From: an uncultured Bacilli bacterium
GTDB lineage: Bacteria; Bacillota_I; Bacilli_A; RF39; UBA660
Length of the DNA: 32,065 nucleotides
Assembly (NCBI GenBank): GCA_947581765.1
Contig: CANPVU010000016.1
Location: 1 to 32,065 of the forward strand
Direction of reading: 5' to 3'
The position numbers and the translations under genes were made by a program. The notes beneath the pieces were generated by a model. That model was not told the DNA's origin and did not search any database. It saw only the letters and a list, made by a program, of their open reading frames with translations. Below are positions 1-6,297 of the stretch, piece after piece. Numbering within the stretch: the stretch's first letter is position 1; every line of letters starts with the position of its first letter.

Positions 1-385
1 GGGTCATTATAATTAACATTGTTGTCGTATGAATTGTTATCATATGCATTGTTATATCCGTTGTCATAACCGGTATTATCATATCCATTACCATAGTTAT
101 AATTAGGGTCATTATAATTAACATTGTTGTCGTATGAATTGTTATCATATGCATTGTTATATCCGTTGTCATAACCGGTATTGTCATATCCGTTACCATA
201 ATTATAATTAACATTGTTGTCATACGAATTGTTATCATATGCATTGTTATATCCATTGTCATAACCGGCATTATCGTATCCATTACCATAGTTATAATTA
301 GGGTCATTATAATTAGCATTATTGTCATATGCATTATTATAACCATTATCGTAACCGGTATTATATCCATCACCATAATTATTGT
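1..385 (-). repeat. 105-bp in-frame tandem repeat (about 3.7 copies)
   Basis: The block beginning GGGTCATTATAATTA at position 1 recurs at 106 (period 105 bp, 35 codons). A third copy at 211-300 lacks the first 15 bp (90 bp). A fourth, more diverged copy starts at 301 and fades near 385. All length differences are multiples of 3, so the coding frame of the minus-strand gene is kept. The first two copies are almost identical, suggesting recent expansion. Confidence 0.9.
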
Positions 386-722
386 CTTGATATGTATTTA
401 AATTTGAATTGTTAGATTGTTGTGTATAAAACGATATGTCTTGACTATTATTTAATTGTTCTTCATATGAACTAACTGTTTGACTGTCATCAACAAAAGC
501 ATTAGATGATTGATTATAGTTGTCAATTACTCCAGTATGATTATTAATGCTTTTATTTAGATTTGTTTGTTCATAATCTGTTTGAGAGTAATCATCATAT
601 ACTTGATTATTTGGATCATCAGTAAATATGCTTTGTGGATCGATTAGATCAGAGTTAACATCGTTTACTGTCACACTATTATTTGGATTACTATTATATG
701 TATTATTTTTTTCATTATCCAT
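1..722 (-). CDS. Asn/Tyr-rich repeat protein, N-terminal part (3' end outside window)
   Basis: An uninterrupted frame of 240 codons runs from an ATG at 720-722 off the left edge. It starts MDNEKNNTYN and has a moderately polar, disordered-looking first ~110 residues rich in N, D, S, Q and T. From about residue 113 it becomes almost only Y, N, D, G and A, in blocks such as YDNGYNNAYDNN and NYGNGYDN. The blocks are encoded by a 105-bp tandem repeat. No signal peptide, membrane segment or catalytic motif is visible in this part. I do not recognise the family. Such low-complexity tails usually belong to disordered linkers or surface proteins, but the rest of the protein is unseen. A GAGTGAG stretch about 8 nt before the ATG may be the ribosome site. 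Confidence 0.75.
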   Translation of the reverse strand, partial: MDNEKNNTYNSNPNNSVTVNDVNSDLIDPQSIFTDDPNNQVYDDYSQTDYEQTNLNKSINNHTGVIDNYNQSSNAFVDDSQTVSSYEEQLNNSQDISFYTQQSNNSNLNTYQDNNYGDGYNTGYDNGYNNAYDNNANYNDPNYNYGNGYDNAGYDNGYNNAYDNNSYDNNVNYNYGNGYDNTGYDNGYNNAYDNNSYDNNVNYNDPNYNYGNGYDNTGYDNGYNNAYDNNSYDNNVNYND

Positions 723-839
723 ATTACCAACTCACTCTTTTATATTCTAATATGATTTTACACTAATTTATGATAAAAAGCAATAAATAATTTAATTCTT
801 AATACAATAAAAAATTACTATATGAAAAAAAGGCTTCAA

Positions 840-2117
840 TTAGCCTTTGTTATTAAAATAATTATATATATTTTCTATATTTACATTCTCTTTATTACCA
901 CTTTTAGTTTCTTCAATGTCAATAGTTTTTCCATCAAATTTATCTCCAATTATTGTAAAGTATGGTGTTCCCAATACGTAAGTGTCATTTATTTTATTTC
1001 CAATTGAGTATCCTTCACGATCATCTAAAATGCAATCTATATTTTCATTTTTTAATTTTTCATATAACTCTTTCGCTTCATTTTCTTTTCCATCTTTATA
1101 TATTATTTGTAATTTATAAGGAGCAATAGAAAGTGGTAGTGAAAAACCTTTTACAGTATCATTTTTATATATAATATTATTTTCTATTGTAGTAGCAATT
1201 ATTCTTCCAAGACCAATTCCGTAGCACCCCATATAATAAGGCTTTTTTTCTCCAAGCTCATCTTGATAGTATAAGTTCATTGATTCAGAATATTTTGTTC
1301 CTAATTCAAAATTATTTCCAAGTTCAACAGAGTTATACTCTTTTAAGTTATCAACGTTAGATACACCAAATGCTTTTAAGAAAGTGTCTTTATCTTCAAA
1401 ATCTAAAACTTCTTTATTTATTCCTACATTATTTTCTTCATCATAATAAATAATGTCTTCACCTAGTTTTGTAATTGCTTGAAATTCTTCTGAAACTCTA
1501 CCACCCATTGTTCCACCATCACTTACAACAGGTATTATATTTATTCCAATTCTTTTAAATATATTTAAGTATACATCATGCATTTTATTAAATGTTTCGT
1601 GCATACCATTTTCATCTTTATCGAATGAATATGCATCTAACATATTAAATGTTCTTGGTCTAAACAAATATCCACGTGCTCTTATTTCTTTTCTAAATTT
1701 TTCACCTATTTGATAATATGTAGTAGGTAGTTGTTTATAAGATAATAATCTGTTAGCACCGAATAAAGTAGCACATTCTTCAGCTGTAGGAGCTAAACCA
1801 TATTCACCAAAGTTATTGTTTATTGTAAACATTATATCGTTTTCTTTAGTATAAATATTCCATCTATTTGATTGATCCCATATTTTTTTTGGTTGTAATT
1901 TAGGCCATTGAACTTGTATACAATCTGCTTTATCTAATTCATCTATAATAATATTTTCTACATTTTTCTCTATTTTAGTCCATATATTACCATATCCATA
2001 TATACCACTTTCAAATTGATATAGTTCACCTAACTTTAATAATATATCTTGACCAATATAATTTTCATCTACATCTTTTAAATTTATTTTTTTAATATTT
2101 AATTTACTTAATTTCAT
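840..2117 (-). CDS. proS: Prolyl-tRNA synthetase, short bacterial-type form without the insertion editing domain
   Basis: This class II synthetase attaches proline to tRNA-Pro. Visible motifs are the LAPTAEE block (residues 108-114), motif 2 with KFRKEIRAR and RPRTFNMLDAYSFD (140-166), the GTKYSES block (273-279) and motif 3 GCYGIGLGR (297-305). A C-terminal anticodon-binding domain follows to residue 425. Canonical bacterial ProRS is about 570 residues, with a ~180-residue editing insertion (INS) between motifs 2 and 3. Here the space between them is only about 130 residues, so the INS domain is absent, as in the short alphaproteobacterial and mitochondrial forms. The ATG at 2117 has a perfect AAAGGAGGATATT ribosome site. 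Expression is under a proline T-box leader just upstream. Confidence 0.93.
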   Translation of the reverse strand: MKLSKLNIKKINLKDVDENYIGQDILLKLGELYQFESGIYGYGNIWTKIEKNVENIIIDELDKADCIQVQWPKLQPKKIWDQSNRWNIYTKENDIMFTINNNFGEYGLAPTAEECATLFGANRLLSYKQLPTTYYQIGEKFRKEIRARGYLFRPRTFNMLDAYSFDKDENGMHETFNKMHDVYLNIFKRIGINIIPVVSDGGTMGGRVSEEFQAITKLGEDIIYYDEENNVGINKEVLDFEDKDTFLKAFGVSNVDNLKEYNSVELGNNFELGTKYSESMNLYYQDELGEKKPYYMGCYGIGLGRIIATTIENNIIYKNDTVKGFSLPLSIAPYKLQIIYKDGKENEAKELYEKLKNENIDCILDDREGYSIGNKINDTYVLGTPYFTIIGDKFDGKTIDIEETKSGNKENVNIENIYNYFNNKG

Positions 2118-2178
2118 AATATCCTCCTTTAATAATTATATTTAAAATATATAATAAATACGGTCGTTTACTATACAT
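2104..2178 (-). CDS. Possible 24-codon leader peptide overlapping the proS start
   Basis: After the T-box terminator the transcript has a second strong ribosome site (GGAGGAATATT) followed by ATG at 2176-2178. The 24-codon frame begins MYSKRPYLLY and contains one Pro codon (CCG). It ends at TAA 2104-2106, overlapping the first 14 nt of proS in another frame. This geometry would allow translational coupling to proS. It is seen only in sequence and may be fortuitous. argS, which has the same leader design, lacks such a frame. Confidence 0.35.
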   Translation of the reverse strand: MYSKRPYLLYILNIIIKGGYYEIK

Positions 2179-2204
2179 AATATTCCTCCATTTCTTTTTA
2201 TAAC

Positions 2205-2250
2205 AAAAAAAGAACGATACTCTAGGAGTGCATGTGCACGGTACCATCCT
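2205..2250 (-). terminator. T-box terminator hairpin before proS
   Basis: GGATGGTAC (2249-2241) pairs over nine positions, G-U pairs included, with GTATCGTTC (2220-2212). A GTGCAC-type hairpin sits in the loop and seven T follow (2211-2205). The 5' arm overlaps the T-box sequence, so terminator and antiterminator exclude each other. Confidence 0.85.
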
Positions 2251-2410
2251 TATTTTTACTTAATTATAATAACGGGTAACCCGGAAATGTTTACATTTCT
2301 CTCAAAGATAGGAACTTATACAATTATTTATTATCTTCCACCAACCGATAACTCTCTTTAAAACATACATATAAGTCATGTTCTTATCAACGATTTAAAT
2401 AATTTTCTTA
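2205..2410 (-). promoter_or_regulatory. T-box leader of proS (proline specifier CCU)
   Basis: On the minus strand the leader has a Stem I region with GTTG near 2391-2388 and the conserved AGAGAGTTATCGGTTGGTG stretch. The T-box sequence AAGGATGGTACCGTG lies at 2252-2238. Aligning the strand before TTTGAGAG with the argS leader puts the specifier codon at 2312-2310 as CCT (Pro), followed by A. T-box RNAs bind the cognate uncharged tRNA and then prevent terminator formation, so proS should rise when tRNA-Pro is uncharged. Confidence 0.9.
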
Positions 2411-2416
2411 AATTAT

Positions 2417-2445
2417 ATTTTAATATATATTTTTTGTAATGTCAA
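2417..2445 (-). promoter_or_regulatory. Promoter of the proS leader
   Basis: TTGACA (2445-2440), a 17-bp spacer, then TAAAAT (2422-2417). The elements and spacing are the same as at the argS leader. Confidence 0.8.
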
Positions 2446-2468
2446 ACATATAATTAAGTGGTGATGTT

Positions 2469-2537
2469 ATGAAAAATTTAAGTTTAATATCTTTAATTTG
2501 TTTGTTCATTTTTTTAGTTATATATCATATAATTTGA
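2469..2537 (+). CDS. Possible 22-residue hydrophobic membrane peptide
   Basis: A short frame beginning MKNLSLISLICLF encodes 22 residues, nearly all hydrophobic, enough for one membrane helix. A TATAAT box lies at 2449-2454 and GGTGAT at 2460-2465, followed by ATG at 2469. The same order (TGTCAA, TATAAT, GGTGA, ATG) is seen divergently from argS at 6263-6300, which supports real transcription. No family can be assigned. It could also be chance in AT-rich DNA. Confidence 0.35.
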   Translation: MKNLSLISLICLFIFLVIYHII

Positions 2538-2563
2538 TAATTTAGTATTACTTATTATATAAT
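2534..2563 (+). promoter_or_regulatory. Promoter of the NlpC/P60 gene
   Basis: TTGATA (2534-2539), an 18-bp spacer, then TATAAT (2558-2563). Transcription should begin near 2570, at or just beside the ATG, so the mRNA could be nearly leaderless. Confidence 0.6.
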
Positions 2564-2569
2564 TATTAG

Positions 2570-3064
2570 ATGGGAGTGATTAAAGCAAATATTTTAGATG
2601 AATATCGTAAAGAAATAGTTAACTTAGCTTTTATGCAGTATCATAAGAAATATGTACATGGTACTATGGGACCTGATACTTTTGATTGTGCGGGTATGGT
2701 ATGGTACATATATTATAAGTTATTTGGTATAGATATATTTAGTGGTGGTTATGGAATGAGTACTACAACTATGATTATGACTAGTAAATATGGAATATTA
2801 ACTTTATTTAGTGGAATAGATAAGGATATATCATTAATAAACAAAGGAGATATAGTATTACTTCATAGACAAGCAAAAAATGATTATGAACCTAGAAAGG
2901 ATAATAAATATCCAGGACATTGTGGTATATATATAGGTAATAATTCATTTATTCATGCCTCTGGTACAGAAAAAAGCGTAGTAATAAGTAATTTTGATAA
3001 TGAATATTGGAAAAATATATTAGTTGGTAGTAAAGATATAGTATCTACGTTAGTAAAAAAATAA
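2570..3064 (+). CDS. NlpC/P60 (C40) family cysteine hydrolase, no signal peptide
   Basis: NlpC/P60 enzymes cleave peptide bonds in cell-wall peptides or related amides. The catalytic Cys is Cys40 in the DCAG motif. The His is His117 in GHCGIYIG, followed by the FIHAS strand (His129). The 164-residue protein is essentially one domain, with no signal peptide, membrane segment or wall-binding repeats. It may therefore act in the cytoplasm, leave the cell as a phage-type endolysin does, or modify another substrate. No ribosome site precedes the ATG, and the -10 box lies only 6 bp upstream. A leaderless start or a start a few codons downstream are both possible. The gene is transcribed away from proS. 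Confidence 0.85.
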   Translation: MGVIKANILDEYRKEIVNLAFMQYHKKYVHGTMGPDTFDCAGMVWYIYYKLFGIDIFSGGYGMSTTTMIMTSKYGILTLFSGIDKDISLINKGDIVLLHRQAKNDYEPRKDNKYPGHCGIYIGNNSFIHASGTEKSVVISNFDNEYWKNILVGSKDIVSTLVKK

Positions 3065-3068
3065 TATA

Positions 3069-3452
3069 TTAATTAAATGCTAATTCAATATCTAAATTAT
3101 CATCTACAAGTGCTATAAAAAGAAATATAAAACCACTAATTGCTATCAATAAGGATGCTATAAAAGATAAATAAACTAGCGTTTTTTTCCTATTTGAATC
3201 ATTTTGTCTTAAATTTTTTATATCATCTATGGAATCTTTTAAAAAATATAGATATACTATAACTAAAATTGAAAAGATTAGTATTAGTATTTCCCTATAT
3301 TTTTTTTTACTTTTATAATCATTGTATAAAAAATAGTTTCTTTCTAATGAATTAGAGTATAAACTTAATATTATTATTCCTATATAAATAATCCATATAA
3401 AATCTTCTATTTTTAGTTGTTTAAGTCTTTTATTTAATTCATCAGAATTCAT
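3069..3452 (-). CDS. Small three-helix membrane protein, unknown
   Basis: A protein of 127 residues. Hydrophobic segments lie at about residues 18-36, 53-70 and 89-115, with a basic loop (KSKKKYRE) between the first two. There is no recognisable motif. It starts 34 bp after the kinase-like gene on the same strand and ends 5 bp from the convergent NlpC/P60 gene, so it is probably cotranscribed with the kinase-like gene. No good ribosome site is seen before the ATG at 3452. I do not recognise the family. Confidence 0.6.
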   Translation of the reverse strand: MNSDELNKRLKQLKIEDFIWIIYIGIIILSLYSNSLERNYFLYNDYKSKKKYREILILIFSILVIVYLYFLKDSIDDIKNLRQNDSNRKKTLVYLSFIASLLIAISGFIFLFIALVDDNLDIELAFN

Positions 3453-3486
3453 ATTAAATTATATGTTTAATTGTAGTTATTATGTT

Positions 3487-4197
3487 TTAAAGCTTCTTTT
3501 GTTTTTCATAACCTATGTTTATTAATTCTTCAGTAGTATCTATAAAATAATCATCTACATCTATACTACCATTTATAAACCATTTTATTTCTCTTTCTAA
3601 ATAGTGGGGTAGACCTAAATTTTTTATATTTATATCATATGATATACCAGTATTGAAGTTACCATTTATAAAGTAATAAAGAAACATTTTAACTATTCCC
3701 ATTTTATCATCATCTATAGTCATACTCTTTTTTTCTTCTAATGATATTTTATCTTCATAATATGTATTATCTTGGCTTATTATATTGTCAATAATTGATG
3801 CATCTAAATCGATAAAAGAAAAATTCATATCTTTATCCATCATAATATTTTTTGAAAAAATATCTCCATGATATACTTCATTTTTATGCATATCCTGTAA
3901 TGATAATAACATTTGTTTTAGTAATGTTAATATTTCATTATCATTTAAATTTTTAATAAATGGATTATCATATAACATAAAATAATCTTGTAAATAGGGA
4001 ATTTCTATTTTACTTATACAAAATTTATGTATTGTTTTTTCAGTAATTGATAATTTTCCATATCGTATAGGATTATTAACATATGGTAAATTTTTTTTAC
4101 ATAGTTTTTCCCATGCCTCAACAGATTGAAAAGAAAATTTTAAAATAGTATTATATTTTCTTATTAAATTATTATATACTTGATTATCAACAACCAT
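3487..4197 (-). CDS. Protein-kinase-like / aminoglycoside-phosphotransferase-fold protein
   Basis: The catalytic half of a kinase fold is clear. HGD with Asp112 corresponds to the HRD catalytic loop, Asn117 to the metal-binding Asn, and FIDLD with Asp130/Asp132 to the DFG Asp. It continues with helical segments to residue 236. The N-terminal lobe is short, and I see neither a glycine-rich loop nor a certain VAIK-type lysine. ATP binding is therefore plausible but unproven. The substrate is unknown. The start ATG at 4197 has AAGAAGGGAT upstream. It forms a likely two-gene unit with the membrane protein at 3069-3452, driven by the promoter at 4220-4248. Confidence 0.7.
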   Translation of the reverse strand: MVVDNQVYNNLIRKYNTILKFSFQSVEAWEKLCKKNLPYVNNPIRYGKLSITEKTIHKFCISKIEIPYLQDYFMLYDNPFIKNLNDNEILTLLKQMLLSLQDMHKNEVYHGDIFSKNIMMDKDMNFSFIDLDASIIDNIISQDNTYYEDKISLEEKKSMTIDDDKMGIVKMFLYYFINGNFNTGISYDINIKNLGLPHYLEREIKWFINGSIDVDDYFIDTTEELINIGYEKQKKL

Positions 4198-4219
4198 ATT
4201 ATCCCTTCTTTGTGTGTGT

Positions 4220-4248
4220 ATTATAGCATTTTTTTTCTTTAAAGTCTA
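4220..4248 (-). promoter_or_regulatory. Promoter of the kinase-like gene
   Basis: TAGACT (4248-4243), a 17-bp spacer, then TATAAT (4225-4220) with an extended TGC before it. The -35 overlaps the end of the 38-bp palindrome at 4246-4283, which suggests that a bound protein controls this promoter. Confidence 0.6.
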
Positions 4249-4345
4249 AATAAGTGTGCATAACTTTATGCACACTTATTTAGTAATAATAAAAGTTTTT
4301 TAATAGTTATGCACAACAATCTCATATAATAATAAGTTATGCACA
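4246..4345. promoter_or_regulatory. 38-bp palindrome plus four TTATGCACA boxes (DnaA-box-like)
   Basis: CTAAATAAGTGTGCATAA (4246-4263) is repeated as an exact inverted copy at 4266-4283 with a 2-bp centre. TTATGCACA occurs four times: inverted at 4255-4263 and direct at 4266-4274, 4307-4315 and 4337-4345. The last two are exactly 30 bp apart. All fit the TTATNCACA form of the DnaA box. No T-tract follows the palindrome on either strand, so it is not an intrinsic terminator. The cluster lies between the argS stop and the promoter of the kinase-like gene. Confidence 0.65.
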
Positions 4346-4350
4346 TTTTT

Positions 4351-6012
4351 CTATAAATAATCTATTGGTTCTATTCCTAATATAGATAAAGATGAAATAA
4401 TAACTTTTTTTACGCAGTTTATTAACTTTATTCTTGATGATTTTAAGACTAAATCAGTTTCATTACTAATATTTACTTGCTCATAAAATTTAGAGAATAT
4501 TTGAGTTAAGTTATACACATATTTTGTAAGATGTGATGGCTCACAAGATACTAATAAATTATTTATTATTTCTGGAAAATAAGATAACTCTTTAACTATT
4601 TTATTTTCTATATCATATTTAAATTTTATATCAGAAATTGATTCCATTTTATTATTTTTTAATATTGAATTAATTCTAGCTAAACTATACATTATATACA
4701 TACCTGATTCTCCTGTAAAGCTAGTAGCATCTTCTAAATTAAAATTTACAATCTTTGATTTAGATACGTTTAACATAGTAAATTTAATACATGCATTACA
4801 TAGTTTTTTAAGTTTATCTTCAGATATATTTGTATTCCTATTTTCAAATTCATTTAATATAGAATTTTTTACATAGTTCATTAAATCAGTTACTAGTACT
4901 ACAGTACCATTTGAAGTACTCATTTTATCACCATTTAATAAGACATATGAATAACTAATTAATTTAGGGGATTTATATCCTAATATATCTAGAGTAGCAC
5001 TTATCTGTTTCATATATACTTCTTGATCTTCACCTAAAACAATATAATTATTTTCACTATTTAAATCTATTTTATACATAGAGTATGCTAAATCCTTAAT
5101 AGGGTATAAAGATGTTTTATTTGATCTTGTAAGTACTAATACTGGTTCTTTTGTTGGAATATCATATCCACTTAAATCAACATAGTATCTACCTAGTTCA
5201 TCTTCTTTTAATTTTCCAGCAGAATTTAATTTATCTAAAATATTTTGTAAATATTTGTTGTAAACATAATCAGATTCATGTGTAAATATATCAAAGTGTA
5301 TATTTAGTTCATCAAATATTTTCATTTGACCTTCTACACATTTATCAGTAATATTTTTAAATTTTTCAATTATTTCTTTATTACCATTTTCAACTTGTTC
5401 TAAGTAGTCAAATGCTTTTTGTTCTAAATCAGTATTTGTTTTTGCATCTTTACTAATTTTTACATATACATCTAGAATTGATGAGAAATTATCATCTTTT
5501 AATCCATAATTTTCAATACCTATTACTAGGAGTGCTATTTTCTTTCCTAAATCATTTATAAAGTAATGTCTTTGTACTTCATATCCAGTAAATTTATATA
5601 AATTACTCATAAAATCGCCAATAAGACTATTTCTACATCTTCCAACATGTGGTTCTGCATTTGGATTAATTGATGTATGTTCAATTAATAATGATTTATT
5701 TTTTCCTTGATTAAGTGAACCATAATTTTCATTTTCATGAATTTCATCTATTATTAACTTATTAAATTTATCATAATTTAAATAAAAGTTAACATAAGGT
5801 CCAAAAATTTTAATTTCTGAAAAATAATTTTTATCATCATTAAAATTATTTACAATTGTATTAGCAATTTCAATTGGATTATTAAACTCTTCATTTCTTA
5901 ATGATGCACATTGAATGCTATAATCTCCCATATTATCTTTTGGTGGTATTTCTACTTTTACATTGTTAGTATTTAATATTTTTTCTATTTTTTCTATAAT
6001 ATATTCTTTCAT
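4351..6012 (-). CDS. argS: Arginyl-tRNA synthetase
   Basis: This class I synthetase attaches arginine to tRNA-Arg. The order is an N-terminal Add1-like domain (about residues 1-105), then the NPNAEPHVGR block, in which HVGR (122-125) is the HIGH signature. KMSTS follows at about residues 362-366, and a helical DALR-type anticodon-binding domain runs to residue 553. The length is normal for bacterial ArgRS. HVGR in place of HIGH is a variant, but the surrounding Rossmann residues (RNSLIGDF) are conserved. The ATG at 6012 has GAAGGAGGATATT before it, the same ribosome site as proS. Expression is under an arginine T-box. Confidence 0.95.
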   Translation of the reverse strand: MKEYIIEKIEKILNTNNVKVEIPPKDNMGDYSIQCASLRNEEFNNPIEIANTIVNNFNDDKNYFSEIKIFGPYVNFYLNYDKFNKLIIDEIHENENYGSLNQGKNKSLLIEHTSINPNAEPHVGRCRNSLIGDFMSNLYKFTGYEVQRHYFINDLGKKIALLVIGIENYGLKDDNFSSILDVYVKISKDAKTNTDLEQKAFDYLEQVENGNKEIIEKFKNITDKCVEGQMKIFDELNIHFDIFTHESDYVYNKYLQNILDKLNSAGKLKEDELGRYYVDLSGYDIPTKEPVLVLTRSNKTSLYPIKDLAYSMYKIDLNSENNYIVLGEDQEVYMKQISATLDILGYKSPKLISYSYVLLNGDKMSTSNGTVVLVTDLMNYVKNSILNEFENRNTNISEDKLKKLCNACIKFTMLNVSKSKIVNFNLEDATSFTGESGMYIMYSLARINSILKNNKMESISDIKFKYDIENKIVKELSYFPEIINNLLVSCEPSHLTKYVYNLTQIFSKFYEQVNISNETDLVLKSSRIKLINCVKKVIISSLSILGIEPIDYL

Positions 6013-6032
6013 AATATCCTCCTTCTATATAC

Positions 6033-6095
6033 AAAAAAATTCTATAAACTAAGGACGAGAAATTAACCCGTGGTACCACCTTAATTCATAGAATT
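6033..6095 (-). terminator. T-box terminator hairpin before argS
   Basis: ATTCTATGAATTAAGG pairs with CCTTAGTTTATAGAAT apart from G-T and T-G positions, followed by a run of T (6039-6033). The T-box lies in the loop and competes with it. Confidence 0.85.
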
Positions 6096-6232
6096 ACTAT
6101 GCACTTAAATTCTTTAACGCAGAATACGATAAAGCTCAAAGGTACGTTCGTAAATCATTATTATTATCTTTCACTAACCGATAACTCACTAAAATAAGAG
6201 GATTTATTACTATTCCTTATCATCGCTTTTTA
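6033..6232 (-). promoter_or_regulatory. T-box leader of argS (arginine specifier CGU)
   Basis: On the minus strand Stem I holds GCGATGATAAG and GAGTTATCGGTTAGTG. The strand before CTTTGAG aligns with the proS leader and gives the specifier CGT (Arg) at 6146-6144, followed by A. The T-box AAGGTGGTACCACGG lies near 6082-6068. The leader ends in a strong terminator (6033-6095). Uncharged tRNA-Arg should favour read-through into argS. Confidence 0.92.
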
Positions 6233-6239
6233 TGCCTAG

Positions 6240-6268
6240 ATTTTAACATTTTTGAATATTAATGTCAA
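6240..6268 (-). promoter_or_regulatory. Promoter of the argS leader
   Basis: TTGACA (6268-6263), 17 bp, TAAAAT (6245-6240). It overlaps a divergent promoter on the other strand (6252-6281). Confidence 0.8.
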
Positions 6269-6281
6269 GTTATGATATAAT
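6252..6281 (+). promoter_or_regulatory. Promoter of the HExxH peptidase gene
   Basis: TTGAAT (6252-6257), an 18-bp spacer, TATAAT (6276-6281). The box lies inside the first codons of a longer possible frame from 6262, so the true start should be 6298, preceded by GGTGAG. Confidence 0.7.
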
Positions 6282-6297
6282 TCTTTTTGGTGAGATT

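Noticed and set aside
1-385. CRISPR-like direct repeats
   Set aside because: The units are 90-105 bp with no unique spacers and lie in frame inside a coding sequence.
4246-4283. Palindrome as the argS terminator
   Set aside because: No T-run follows on either strand; the position next to a -35 box fits a binding site better.
4246-4345. Chromosomal origin oriC
   Set aside because: Four DnaA-like boxes are suggestive, but there is no dnaA, dnaN or rpmH nearby and no typical unwinding region is demonstrable.
6262-6297. N-terminal extension of the HExxH peptidase
   Set aside because: It contains the likely -10 box and has no ribosome site; ATG 6298 has one.
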